From positions 186,001 through 250,000 of the forward strand of contig NZ_PDBX01000001.1 of NCBI RefSeq assembly GCF_002564105.1: DNA of 64,000 nucleotides. The letters run 5' to 3'. Every line of letters starts with the position of its first letter. Position 1 is the stretch's first letter. The DNA is from Collimonas sp. PA-H2. Lineage in GTDB: Bacteria > Pseudomonadota > Gammaproteobacteria > Burkholderiales > Burkholderiaceae_D. The notes below the pieces were generated by a model, which saw nothing but the letters and a program-made list of their open reading frames with translations, made no database searches and had not been told where the DNA came from. Positions 43,697 to 53,125 of the stretch are shown piece after piece. A program made the position numbers and the translations under genes.

Positions 43697-45503
43697 TTTG
43701 CTCCTCTATAACCTGATCTACAGTTTGACTTGTTACATATGGGTTCAGGCTCGCAACCGTGCAAGCTCTGGTAAACCCCGGCAGCAATCCGGCTTCGCCC
43801 GAAGGACAGTAATATTTGCAATTACCAAGAAAAATATCGCGTTCCTCAGCATCTATATTTTTGTCCAATACACCTACGACTCCTTGCGAAGGAGGTGGAA
43901 ATGAAGCATCTTTATTATTGCTAGTAATATCTGTAACTGTTCCTCGCCAATTGGTACGCCAATCAGCCGCCGCACGCAGAAAGGAAATCCACGTCACATC
44001 ATTGTTTTTCAGGATGCCGCTGACGCCAACACAAAGATCATATGCAGTCGCTTTTTGTGAGTGTTCAATACTGCTGACGATACTTGAGTGATGAGAGTTT
44101 GCATCGTCTTTATTGAGCCATCGAGCTTGCGCCTCCTCCGGTGTCTTGTCAGTAGGCAGGACTCCTTCTTCTCCCTTTTTTTTGTAAGGATTGGCTACAG
44201 CAATCGCGGCGTCAATAGGGCCGTTCATTAGCCTCGCAGCTCCAAGATCGGGTACAAACGGTTGCGGCAATGCTTCCGCATTGATCAGTCTATGACGGCG
44301 AAAGGTGAAACCCGAATTCCATTTGAAACTAATGGTGTATTCTTTTGGGTCTTCTCCTACTTTCGCAGCGTCGGCATTCTTGCCATCGGGCGAAGCAAAC
44401 ATACGTTGAAAAAAACGACTCCCCAATTTTTCTCGCATGCCATCGTAGACGCCCCACCAACCAATACCTTGAATATTCGGTAGCCCAACCGTGGCATCGT
44501 CAGGGCTAAAATAAAGGTAAACCTTGCCTCTGTTATCTCGTTCCTTATTGGCGTTTGGCGCCCAATCTGCGCCAGTGGATCCAAGTTTTTTAAGGTCGGC
44601 GAACGCGGGGACTACAGCTGGGCCTTTTGTAATGTACTCAGCAATAATCTGCCGCAACGTCTCCTCACGAGCATATGATGTCTGCTGCTCGTTCCCAGTT
44701 TGAACTTGTTCTAACAGAGGTTCATCAACGCTGTACGGCGGGTTGTTCATAATGAAGACATCAGCCTTCATGTTCTTACCTTCCTTGGCAAGCATGGCGT
44801 GCGCCAGCAGCGTCACAAAACATCCTTGGCTATGTGCGACGACATTGATTGGCTCATTGGGTGATTTTTTCCGGATGACTCTAATTAACGCCGCCAGCCG
44901 TTGTGCTGCCAACACCATATATGTTCGGGGCGGTGCGCTAAGCAATGGATGTGTTCCACTCTCTGGGTCAGCTCGTCGAACGCCCCAATTGCGATTAAAA
45001 CCTGGACCAAACATGTCCGGTATATTCGTTGTTGCATTGGCAAATGGACCGCCATTTTTGCCATACCGTTTATCTATCCGATTGCCAAAACGATCCAGAT
45101 ATTGACCATGTGTCGCTGTGGTTTTGGCCAAACTGGTTATTTCTCGAAATCCCCAATAAAACGGAATAATTGACGATGTGGCTTTGTCGGGTGGGCGTTG
45201 ATAGTACACTTTGTCGGGATCAGCGCTGACCTCTTCGGCCGTAAATTTTTTGCCATCCTTTGGTGGCGGCGGTACTGTCCAATCTGGACAGGCGAGATCC
45301 TTGCGGAACAGCCGCTTGTTTAACCCCGCACACAAGCCTTTCTCTTGATTCGGAAAGGCCTCGCCGACATCATTTACTCCGTGAACCAGAATTGTGATAC
45401 ACGGCATCGGCGTTTTAACTTCGACATAAGCGGTCGATTGACTGGGTAATAGCCAGTGCAATTCATCGCCCACAACTACGAGATTTTCATCCGGTTCAGT
45501 CAT
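43668..45503 (-). CDS. tle3: T6SS phospholipase effector, Tle3 family
   Basis: A 611-residue alpha/beta-hydrolase. The N-terminal strand ITILVHGVNDVGEAFPNQEK and the nucleophile elbow VVAHSQGCFVT, with Ser near residue 223, define the lipase core; YLYFSPDDATVGLPNIQGIG provides the likely catalytic Asp. The C-terminal part has the DUF3274 texture of Tle3 (RDIFLGNCKYYCPSGEAGLL). Tle3 enzymes hydrolyse phospholipids of rival cells. There is no signal peptide, although the toxin works in the periplasm, in keeping with T6SS delivery. Its ATG overlaps the vgrG stop as ATGA. Confidence 0.87.
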   Translation of the reverse strand: MTEPDENLVVVGDELHWLLPSQSTAYVEVKTPMPCITILVHGVNDVGEAFPNQEKGLCAGLNKRLFRKDLACPDWTVPPPPKDGKKFTAEEVSADPDKVYYQRPPDKATSSIIPFYWGFREITSLAKTTATHGQYLDRFGNRIDKRYGKNGGPFANATTNIPDMFGPGFNRNWGVRRADPESGTHPLLSAPPRTYMVLAAQRLAALIRVIRKKSPNEPINVVAHSQGCFVTLLAHAMLAKEGKNMKADVFIMNNPPYSVDEPLLEQVQTGNEQQTSYAREETLRQIIAEYITKGPAVVPAFADLKKLGSTGADWAPNANKERDNRGKVYLYFSPDDATVGLPNIQGIGWWGVYDGMREKLGSRFFQRMFASPDGKNADAAKVGEDPKEYTISFKWNSGFTFRRHRLINAEALPQPFVPDLGAARLMNGPIDAAIAVANPYKKKGEEGVLPTDKTPEEAQARWLNKDDANSHHSSIVSSIEHSQKATAYDLCVGVSGILKNNDVTWISFLRAAADWRTNWRGTVTDITSNNKDASFPPPSQGVVGVLDKNIDAEERDIFLGNCKYYCPSGEAGLLPGFTRACTVASLNPYVTSQTVDQVIEEQNEYRTQSRH

Positions 45504-48115
45504 GCTGGGGCCTTCCATACTTGAATGTTTGCAATGCGCATTGCGTCTTTTTCAGCCAATTTTGTCAAGCCGTCTGCTCCGGTCACCCCTTCGATGGTTT
45601 GGCCGTCGTCAAGCTTGATCTTGTAGTTGTGATCCGCTACGGCGTTTGCCTTGTCGCCGTGCTGGTATAGCGCGAACTTGCGCCCTGTATTGCCGCTATC
45701 GAAAGTAGGCATATTGGCCGCCATGCTACCCGGCCCAGTAAATGAGCGGCTCGCCGATTTGAAGACCAGATTTCCAGGGCAAACGATTTCGATATTGCCG
45801 TCTGCGATCTTGATATAAGCACCGCCACTGGTCATGGTGATGTGCTTGCTGGCGGACATCAGAATGTGATCTTCGGTCGACATGATTGACACGCTTTTGT
45901 CTGCAGTAATTTCGATCATGTTCTGCTGCGCCTGCTGAATAATTTTACCTTTGTTGGCGATGGTGCGGATGTCGCCATCAAGTGCGAACTGTTCGATGTC
46001 TTTGCCAGCTGTATGTAGAATCGACTTAGCCGCGTAGTGCTGTTGGTTGCTACCCGCCACTGTATCGATGTTCTGCCCAGCGTAGTGGGTCTGGTCTTGA
46101 GGGGTGGCGCTGGCAATGCCTGCAGGCGAACTAAACGCCATCACAGGCTGGCCGCCAGCAGTCGCCCCTTTGCTGTCAGCTTCGTCGCCCGCACCATGGC
46201 CAAGCGCATCAATTGCAGCGGTCAAGTCTTGCTGCGGTTTAGAGTCGCGCTCCCCGCCCTGGTGCTGTGTTGCAGCTTGGCCAAGGCCTTTTGCAAGGTC
46301 AAGCGCCTTTTCCAGGCATTTGATCAGTTCGTCACGACTAAGAATGCCGCCGACCGCTTTGGCTCGACCATCGGTACTGAGCAACAATCCCCTATCGGCG
46401 CGAAGCGCGGCCGCGCCGCCAGTTTCCAGAGCAAGTCCTTCGCCGCGTGCATCCTTGCGGCCCGCATTGTCTTCGATGCGCGTGATGTACCCCAGCGATA
46501 TAGAAGAATGGAGATGATCGCTTTTTAGCTGTGTTTGTATCTTCGAATTGGAGTCGTCGAAAACTAGGTGGTTGCTGCGCCCGCCGGCGACATTGCCGCC
46601 ATCGGGTGTCAACTCGCGCGTACGAAAACCGGACAGCGCCTGTTGGTCAGGCAGCTTCCACGGCGGCATATTCCGTTCGTTATAAACGGCACCGGTGATA
46701 ACCATGCGGTCAGGATTCCCGTCCAAACAGGCCACCACGACTTCCATCCCTTTACGCAAAGGGAATTCCGCCCCCAGCTGTGCGCCGGCGATGGGGCTCA
46801 TCACCCGCAACCACGCAGAGCTGCGCTCATTGTTTTCCCCTACGCGGTCCCAATGCAGCTGCACACGTACTCGTCCATATTTGTCGACATAGACGTCCTG
46901 CCCATCTGGGGTTACAACCGTAGCAGTTTGCAATGTCGTGATTTTGGTGTCGACGCTACTGAAATTGCGACCCGGCCGCCACGGAACATTTTTGCTGATA
47001 CAGATCGCATGATTGCTGTAGTTCGCGGGAGCATCGGCTTGTTGCAAGTAATTATTGCTGGCGCTATGGATGACGCTGACGATCTGGTATTCATTGCTCT
47101 CAGAAGCAGAGCCCGAAGCACCGGCATTAAAATGTCCGGTCAAATGAAAAGATCGTCTAGGCTGCATGTTGCGATTATTCCCTGCGGCTTGCATTTGCTC
47201 GCCACCGGCCTCAATTTCTTCAATCCGCCGGCGTGCCAGGCCGTCACCATCCTGACCGTCCTTGAAACCGTAGGCGCCCGCGTATTCGTAGGATTCGACA
47301 TTGAGTACGTCGCCTTGTTTCGCCAACGTCGGCATATTGACATTGGCCGGCACAGGGCTCTTAAAATTGAATCCCGATAGCGCGACTTTGCTGGCATGAA
47401 TGTCGCGCACGCGACTCCACTCGCCGATGGCGTCTTCTTCCTTCGCACCGGCATGACGCTGAAAAGGAATCTCGGCGCTGCCGCCATCGATAGGTGCGGC
47501 TTGAGTCGAATCATCACTCAAGACGAGCTTGTGGCCCTTCTCACTGTGTTCGTACCAATAATGTAAGCCGGCAGCTTCCCAGTGACGATGCAGATAGTTG
47601 TGATCGGATTCTTGAAACTGGCAGGCCATCGTGACTGGTGTTTCAGCAGCTTTGACCTGGTAATCCCAGTCGGCATGCGTGCCATAATCTTTGAAAACGC
47701 TTTCCGTCTGTTCCCGTAGCGTCTTACCATGGAACAGAAAATTATCTTTGCGGATGTGCAAATACGCTAACCACGGTTTCAATACCATCGAGTAAAACGC
47801 CAAGCTACCGTCGGTTTTTACGAGTTGGAACTGGAAAACGTAACCGTTGAAAAAGCGCACACTGCCGTCCGCCCTTACCAGGGAGATCGTGACCATCTTG
47901 CCCATCACATCTTCGAGCGGTATATGCGCGTCCTCGGCGAGGATTTCTAGCGTGTACGTAAAATCGCGGGACAGGCCCTCATCGGCCTCCAGGCGGTTCG
48001 CCAACAAAGTAGCGCTTGGACCGTCGTCGTGGGGAAAACGGAGGCGCAGGATGCGAGCATTTTGCCGATCACCACCAAGTCGTATTGCCTCGAACAAAGC
48101 TTGCGCATTTCCCAT
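45500..48115 (-). CDS. vgrG: T6SS spike protein VgrG
   Basis: An 871-residue spike protein. The gp27-like N-terminal part (FPHDDGPSATLLANRLEADE) leads to the gp5-like OB domain (VDKYGRVRVQLHWDRVGENN, then SSAWLRVMSPIAGAQLGAEF and GMEVVVACLDGNPDRMVITG) and a long DUF2345 beta-helix region with ITADKSVSIMSTEDHILMSA. A short C-terminal extension of about 90 residues (YQHGDKANAVADHNYKIKLD) may dock the lipase or its adaptor. The ATG at 48115 follows AGGGG; a longer frame to 48241 is unlikely. No T6SS structural genes lie in the window, so it is an orphan vgrG island. Confidence 0.93.
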   Translation of the reverse strand: MGNAQALFEAIRLGGDRQNARILRLRFPHDDGPSATLLANRLEADEGLSRDFTYTLEILAEDAHIPLEDVMGKMVTISLVRADGSVRFFNGYVFQFQLVKTDGSLAFYSMVLKPWLAYLHIRKDNFLFHGKTLREQTESVFKDYGTHADWDYQVKAAETPVTMACQFQESDHNYLHRHWEAAGLHYWYEHSEKGHKLVLSDDSTQAAPIDGGSAEIPFQRHAGAKEEDAIGEWSRVRDIHASKVALSGFNFKSPVPANVNMPTLAKQGDVLNVESYEYAGAYGFKDGQDGDGLARRRIEEIEAGGEQMQAAGNNRNMQPRRSFHLTGHFNAGASGSASESNEYQIVSVIHSASNNYLQQADAPANYSNHAICISKNVPWRPGRNFSSVDTKITTLQTATVVTPDGQDVYVDKYGRVRVQLHWDRVGENNERSSAWLRVMSPIAGAQLGAEFPLRKGMEVVVACLDGNPDRMVITGAVYNERNMPPWKLPDQQALSGFRTRELTPDGGNVAGGRSNHLVFDDSNSKIQTQLKSDHLHSSISLGYITRIEDNAGRKDARGEGLALETGGAAALRADRGLLLSTDGRAKAVGGILSRDELIKCLEKALDLAKGLGQAATQHQGGERDSKPQQDLTAAIDALGHGAGDEADSKGATAGGQPVMAFSSPAGIASATPQDQTHYAGQNIDTVAGSNQQHYAAKSILHTAGKDIEQFALDGDIRTIANKGKIIQQAQQNMIEITADKSVSIMSTEDHILMSASKHITMTSGGAYIKIADGNIEIVCPGNLVFKSASRSFTGPGSMAANMPTFDSGNTGRKFALYQHGDKANAVADHNYKIKLDDGQTIEGVTGADGLTKLAEKDAMRIANIQVWKAPA

Positions 48116-48294
48116 CGGATACCCCTGCGTTTTCAATTTGATAAGTCTTATTTTGCCACAAGCCGTTATTGTGAGCTCAATAAATATTGAAATACAACAA
48201 CTATTTGACGATTTAACAAAATTCATCATTTGCGTATACAAAAAAATATCCAGACCCGCAGATCTGGATATTTTCTTTGACTTACCAAGCCGCG

Positions 48295-48405
48295 CTTACA
48301 GCATGCTTGCCCCAAACTCAACACTTTCATCCATCAGCACGTAAAACTCGCCATTGCCGAAAAGGTCGAACTGCCGCACGCCTTGAAATTGGGTAGCGTC
48401 GTACA
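48295..48405 (-). pseudogene. C-terminal remnant of an unknown phage-type gene
   Basis: A protein-like 36-codon end (MYDATQFQGVRQFDLFGNGE, then FYVLMDESVEFGASML) continues upstream for at least ten codons without a start of its own. It may belong with the LPD1-type remnant at 49285-50519, but this is a guess. The adjoining 48116-48294 is AT-rich and contains a hairpin-like repeat (AGATCTGGATATTT with CCAGACCCGCAGATCT) near 48249-48275. Confidence 0.4.
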
Positions 48406-48459
48406 TTTCAGCAAACTCAGAGTTACAGCACATCCCGAATTAACATCTGATGGCTAGAA

Positions 48460-48625
48460 ATCTGCGCGTACATACGGGCGGTACGATGGCCAGTACCCAG
48501 CAACAGCTGCGAGGTCGCTCCGTAATCAAAGGCATAGGGATCGTCTTTGCCAAGATCGCCCACCTTCTCGACGTTCCCATTTTGCTGAAGAGACCGGGCG
48601 CATTCTTCTCAGTGTCTTTTGCCAT
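48460..48625 (-). pseudogene. Decayed copy of the portal gene 5' end
   Basis: From the ATG at 48625 the first codons read MAKDTEKNAPGLFSKMGTS, almost the portal start (MAKDTEKNAPGLFGKMGTS), then lose about 25 bases, shift frame, and regain similarity through the YAFD..ASQLLLGTGHRTARMYAQI region before breaking off near 48460. The homology also covers about 35 bases upstream of the ATG (CTGTATTCAG and flanks). It is in the same orientation as the intact portal gene 8.7 kb away. Confidence 0.85.
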
Positions 48626-48722
48626 ATCCGCTCTGAATCGTCTGTATTCAGCATTGTCAGGCAAAAGAACATCATGACTTTTCGGCGGCTTCCATCCCCA
48701 AGGCAGGGCATGAACCAATTAA

Positions 48723-48765
48723 AGCATCATTTGATGCTATAATTGATTCATCAATTCTCAAGGAG
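48723..48765 (+). promoter_or_regulatory. vapBC promoter with two operator dyads
   Basis: AGCATCA-TT-TGATGCT (48723-48738) and AATTGA-TTCA-TCAATT (48741-48756) are perfect inverted repeats flanking and overlapping a consensus -10 box TATAAT (48738-48743). AAGGAG at 48760 is the vapB ribosome site. The -35 region is weak. The layout fits autorepression by the VapBC complex. Confidence 0.7.
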
Positions 48766-48771
48766 CACGTT

Positions 48772-48969
48772 ATGCGTACAACAGTTAATTTAGATGATGC
48801 TCTTCTTGCCCGCGCGCAAACGCTGTGTGGCCTGGAAGAACGCAATGCCCTGCTGAAGGAAGCGTTGAATGCATTGATTCAGCGTGAAAGCGCGCGTCGC
48901 CTGGCGCGTTTAGGCGGCAGCGAACCACAATTGCAGGAAATTTCACGTCGCAAAGGCGAGACGCAATGA
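48772..48969 (+). CDS. vapB: VapB-type antitoxin
   Basis: A 65-residue antitoxin. It begins MRTTVNLDDALLARAQTLCG, a ribbon-helix-helix DNA-binding start typical of VapB proteins of the MazE/AbrB-independent class, and ends with an extended toxin-binding tail (LGGSEPQLQEISRRKGE). It neutralises VapC and represses the operon with it. The stop overlaps the vapC start as ATGA, and AAGGAG precedes the ATG. Confidence 0.88.
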   Translation: MRTTVNLDDALLARAQTLCGLEERNALLKEALNALIQRESARRLARLGGSEPQLQEISRRKGETQ

Positions 48970-49337
48970 TTTTGGTCGATACATCCATCTGGATTGACCA
49001 TTTGCGCGCCGGCAGCCCAGCACTCGCCGGACTGCTTGAAACAGGACTGGGTTATTGTCACCCTTTCGTCATCGGCGAACTCGCATGCGGCAGCCTCGGC
49101 AACCGGAACGAAATCTTAAATTTATTGCAATCGCTACCGCAATTACCCCCCGCCACCAACGAGGAAGCATTGTTCTTTATCGAACAACACAAGCTCATGG
49201 GGCGTGGCATTGGGTATATTGATACGCATCTGCTGGCCAGCACGGCAATCCATGCCGCCCGCCTATGGACCCGAGACAAGCGCCTCAAGACCATCGCTGA
49301 AGAGATGGGGCTGGACTATCAACCTGTGACGCATTAA
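48966..49337 (+). CDS. vapC: VapC-type PIN-domain ribonuclease toxin
   Basis: A 123-residue PIN nuclease. The acidic metal-binding residues are in ILVDTSIWIDHL, VIGELACGSL, IGYIDTHLLAS and LWTRDKRL, in the order expected. VapC toxins cut specific RNAs such as tRNA and are held inactive by VapB. The gene is intact, so the module is probably active. Its 3' end overlaps the truncated convergent phage gene remnant, which suggests the module inserted into that gene. Confidence 0.9.
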   Translation: MILVDTSIWIDHLRAGSPALAGLLETGLGYCHPFVIGELACGSLGNRNEILNLLQSLPQLPPATNEEALFFIEQHKLMGRGIGYIDTHLLASTAIHAARLWTRDKRLKTIAEEMGLDYQPVTH

Positions 49338-50519
49338 AGATCGAATCTAACAAGGCCTCATTAGCATTCGCCTTCTCGAATACTTGATTTTTGCGGATCA
49401 CCTCGAACAGATTGTCGAATGCTGCATTAATTTTGATTCGCTCATCCCCTTCTGGAAAGGGCTTGTACTGGATGTCCAACAGTGGATCATAGCGATATTT
49501 GTTGTCAGCGAAAGCGCTTAAATAATCATTCTGACGCTCTTGCTGCGCCATTCGATCTTCGATCCACGCCTGAAATCCCCTCGCGGACAGTTCTTCAAGC
49601 TGAGACCAGTAGCTCCCCAACTGCCCCTTATCCAACGTGGCCGCCTCAAAAGCAAAGCTTGAAACGCCCTTCCCGACAGCTAGCGTTGCCATCGTTTTTC
49701 CTTCGCTCGCGTAATAAGCTACAGCAAGTTTGCGCCACTGATTTCTCTGTTTGGCAATACGCGAATTTCCCGTCGAACTCGGCGCCAAGAACGCATCAAC
49801 GGCGAGGATGCCCGCCGTGGCGCTGCCTGCGTCTTTGATAGCACGTGCGATTCGATTGCGCGGCGCATCAATATTGTATTTGGCGGTATTTACGTCCTTC
49901 TCTGTAAATTTAATCACTTCCGGTGCACGCAGATCTCCATCCATAATGGCCCTGCTAAGTGCTTTGACAGCGTCACGTAACTCTCCTTCCGGCAACAAAT
50001 TAGGATTCGCTGTCACGAATTCATTTTTCTTTCCCGAAGATTGTGCGTTGACCAATTCATGCATTACATTGTCCAAAGCATGGAAATACTCGTGACCAAG
50101 CGATCCACCACCTCCCATCTTGGTTAAATTAATGACGCGATGTATCGGTTCATAGTGCGCGCGAGCTGCGTTCTTGCCGCCAGATCCGCGCGCGCCAAAT
50201 ACCATCCCTAGACGCCCCCTAAAGCCCAGTAACTCTTGGTCAATACCCAGCATATCGGCGAGATCAGACATCGCTGCGGCTGTTTGCTCGACGTGAAACT
50301 TGGCACTGTTGGGATCTTTCAACACCCAATTCCCAGACTGCACGTCACGGAACGGAACGATCCGCGCGGCTGTTCAATGGCGATTGCCATGCCATAAAGG
50401 ATGGTTCTGCCTACTTTGTAGTTGCCTGCCAGTTTTTGCGCCTGAGTCGGCTCTCGCAGGTGATTGTTGCCCATTGCGCCACCATGGGCATCGGCTTCGA
50501 TGCGCGTGAATTCGTCCAT
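49285..50519 (-). pseudogene. Frameshifted large polyvalent protein (LPD1-type) remnant
   Basis: The ATG at 50519, behind AAGGGG, opens a frame with TQAQKLAGNYKVGRTILYGM that runs into a wrong frame near 50345. The following frame, 50343 to 49285, resumes with VLKDPNSAKFHVEQTAAAMS and contains a zincin-like GHEYFHALDNVM, which is the LPD1 domain texture of large polyvalent proteins on phages and conjugative elements. One indel explains the break. The 3' end stops where the vapC gene begins on the other strand, so it is also truncated. Function is lost. Confidence 0.7.
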
Positions 50520-50841
50520 GTATCCCCTTCATTGCAGCCAATGATAGGGGGAACGGGAGCACGATTTTTGAGGTGTTTTCCTTGATGAAAGACCAGCTGC
50601 CGCCACAGATGCCTTGGCTGCAACGGGACCATTGCTCTGTGTCAGAGCCTAACGCGGAGCAATGGCTTGATGGCCAATTCCCTTTAGCAAATCTGTCTGA
50701 ACGAAGCCTGCAAGCCGTTACGCCTCGTCCTCACAATAGGGATCGATACAGGCAGTTCGAATCCCTCGCCATTCACAGTACAGTGATCACAAGCACCGGA
50801 GGAGATTCATCGAGTCTTCAAACATCAGTCGTCTATCTGGG
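50520..50841. other. Intergenic region without a recognised gene
   Basis: A plus-strand frame from 50585 to 50845 could encode 86 residues (MKDQLPPQMPWLQRDHCSVS) but has only a weak site and no family. I see no RNA gene or clear terminator for the convergent chitinase. Confidence 0.35.
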
Positions 50842-52392
50842 CTAGAAACCGACTTTATCGCTGGCAAATACCTCATTGATGACATCAACCAGCGGCGATC
50901 TCGCTTCCGGGCAATATTTGAGACTAGTCGTACCAACATTCTCGACTTTCTTCGTCATGTCCAGCAAATCACCATAGGTGTGCCAGATAATGACACCCGC
51001 CAACCCTTTCTCCTTGATGTATTCCGCTTTCGCTTTGATTGAGCGCTCATTGTCATAACTGAGGAAATACTTGTCTTTGGTCAGATACGGAACCTTCGCA
51101 TTCACGTCCCAGTTATATTTCCAGCCATCGGCTCCGCCAATTCCGTCGCTTCCGGTTTTTTGCAAAATCACGCTATATAGCGGAGTGGCGTCCCACAATC
51201 CCAACGCCCAGTTGTCGAAATCGCCGCAACTGGATATTGGTCCGTCCGGCTGCACGAAAACGTCTTTTTTGACCGTGCGGCCGTTGAGCGCCGCTGCATC
51301 TTCTGTGATGACGCCACGGCCATAAAACGCCACTCCCAGATTGATTCTCTCCGGCGCCACACCCTTGTCCAACAAAAAACGGGTCGTGCTATCCAGAGAG
51401 ACAGGCGACGCTTCCTTTTCAGTCGGATCTGACACATTTTTACGCGAATCCGATACACACGAATACGATTTTGCGCCCGGATAATTGAACAGCGGCGAAT
51501 TGTGCCCTGCTGTATCAGACCAGCCGCCGTTGATGTCGTAGGTCATGATATTGAAATAATCCATGCTTCTCTGTAGCCGGGCCCAGTCAAATCCTTCTAG
51601 ATACGCGGGGGACGCGGACATGGCCGCGGTAATGAGCTTATCGGAACCAATGGCCTCGCGAACATCCTCCATCAGGGTTGCAAAATTCCCGTAGTCGGCC
51701 GGAGAATAGTTCTCGATATTCATGCCCTTGGCATTTGGATATTCCCAGTCGAAATCGATGCCATCAAATCCCATCTTGATCAGATTGATGCACTCATTGA
51801 CAAGGGCTTTTCGCATGCCGGTATCCGCCGCCACTTCACAAAAATGTTTGGACATGCTCCACCCGCCCAGCGACGCCATAGCCTTGACACCTTCATCTTT
51901 GGCCTTTTGCAGCAAGCCGGGTTTCCCTTCCGCCACGGGAAGTAATAGTGGCCAAGGGCCTCTTTCTTCTTTGCCTGGAGTGACGTTTTTCCAACCTACG
52001 ACAACGCCATTCACTTCGTCATTGCGATAGCCCTGGTTGTAGGCAGGAGTACCCGCGTTAATCCAGTGGATAGTCTCCAGTTCACCATACAAGATATACA
52101 TATCAAAGCTGCTGTAAATATCCTTGTGGATGAGTGGCGCCGGTTCTTGCACTGTTCCTGCTTGCCAAATGTCCGTATTACGATAATCGCCACTATGCAA
52201 GGTGCCGTCACGCGCCAGGCCAAAAAAAGAAAAATTGAGAATAGTGTACTTACTGAAATCCACGTTCAATTGGTTATAACCGCCCTTGGGCACCAGGCCT
52301 GGGACATCTTTCCAGGCGTCATACTGGGTTAGATAACCAATGACTTGTTTGTCATGTCGCTTTTTTGTTGCGGACGGTTTGAGCGTAGACAT
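50842..52392 (-). CDS. GH18 chitinase without signal peptide
   Basis: A 516-residue chitin hydrolase. The catalytic motif DGIDFDWEYP lies near residue 212, with AMASLGGWSMS before it, YFNIMTYDINGGWSD after it, and GVAFYGRGV and GVIIWHTYGDL near the end, which together give a complete GH18 barrel. The N-terminus (MSTLKPSATKKRHDKQVIGY) has no hydrophobic signal, and no chitin-binding module is present. This is the form found for toxin-complex or tail-associated chitinases, exported without Sec, but this role is only inferred. An ACAGGAG site precedes the ATG. The downstream and upstream neighbours are phage remnants. Confidence 0.9.
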   Translation of the reverse strand: MSTLKPSATKKRHDKQVIGYLTQYDAWKDVPGLVPKGGYNQLNVDFSKYTILNFSFFGLARDGTLHSGDYRNTDIWQAGTVQEPAPLIHKDIYSSFDMYILYGELETIHWINAGTPAYNQGYRNDEVNGVVVGWKNVTPGKEERGPWPLLLPVAEGKPGLLQKAKDEGVKAMASLGGWSMSKHFCEVAADTGMRKALVNECINLIKMGFDGIDFDWEYPNAKGMNIENYSPADYGNFATLMEDVREAIGSDKLITAAMSASPAYLEGFDWARLQRSMDYFNIMTYDINGGWSDTAGHNSPLFNYPGAKSYSCVSDSRKNVSDPTEKEASPVSLDSTTRFLLDKGVAPERINLGVAFYGRGVITEDAAALNGRTVKKDVFVQPDGPISSCGDFDNWALGLWDATPLYSVILQKTGSDGIGGADGWKYNWDVNAKVPYLTKDKYFLSYDNERSIKAKAEYIKEKGLAGVIIWHTYGDLLDMTKKVENVGTTSLKYCPEARSPLVDVINEVFASDKVGF

Positions 52393-52618
52393 TAATTCTC
52401 CTGTATAGAAATAAAATGGCTGTTTCCCACCATGACAAAAAACATCACATGCGGGTGTCTGAATATAGTATTTCTGTGAATGAGAAAATACCTGTCAATG
52501 TTAATAGGTAGAGTTCCACCTCATCCCCCATATGGCATTTTTACTCCACACTCACTGCGGAGACACTTGTCGCGGTTGGCGTTCATATCTCCAGCGCGTA
52601 GTCAACTTAGTTGGATCG

Positions 52619-53125
52619 TTACCCATTTCTAAATCCATCGATGTAAGTTAGATCATCGCGCTTATGCAATATATATTTTCTGCTGTACGGTGCGATATTG
52701 ATGTCACCATCGATCGCCACCACTTCATAGGCGATCTTCACATCGGCATGCAGCAGCATGTACAACACATCCTTGGTCTTCGCTGTAAAGTGCGCGGGAT
52801 TCTCCTCCGGCCTCAATGCTTCGATCAACGCAACAATTTGCGGCTCGGTGTTGTCCAGCGCGTCGCCGCGATCGACAACCGTCGATGGCTGGAAATTTTC
52901 TACGATCAGCAGTTTGGCGTCACCCAACAGCTCCCATCCGACATCCGACTCATCCGACGAATCCAACACACCGAGGCCGCCCAGTATTGGCATGCCGCCC
53001 ATACCGCCGTCAGCCTGGCGCAATACCCGCTGCCGGAAAGCGTGACACGGAATGCCATTCGGATGGCGCAACGTGACACTACGCGCCGCCTTGTTGATTT
53101 GTGTTGGTACGGAATGCAGCATCAT
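52619..53125 (-). CDS. Hypothetical phage protein
   Basis: A 168-residue protein (IPCHAFRQRVLRQADGGMGG in the first third, PYSRKYILHKRDDLTYIDGF near the end) of a kind found among prophage head-completion or decoration genes. It overlaps the preceding gene by one base (TAATG). No family is certain. It is separated from the main prophage by the T6SS island and remnants. Confidence 0.5.
   Translation of the reverse strand: MMLHSVPTQINKAARSVTLRHPNGIPCHAFRQRVLRQADGGMGGMPILGGLGVLDSSDESDVGWELLGDAKLLIVENFQPSTVVDRGDALDNTEPQIVALIEALRPEENPAHFTAKTKDVLYMLLHADVKIAYEVVAIDGDINIAPYSRKYILHKRDDLTYIDGFRNG

Noticed and set aside
41179..48115. Complete T6SS gene cluster
   Set aside because: Only spike, tip, effector and adaptor genes are present; no sheath, baseplate, membrane complex or ClpV genes are seen.
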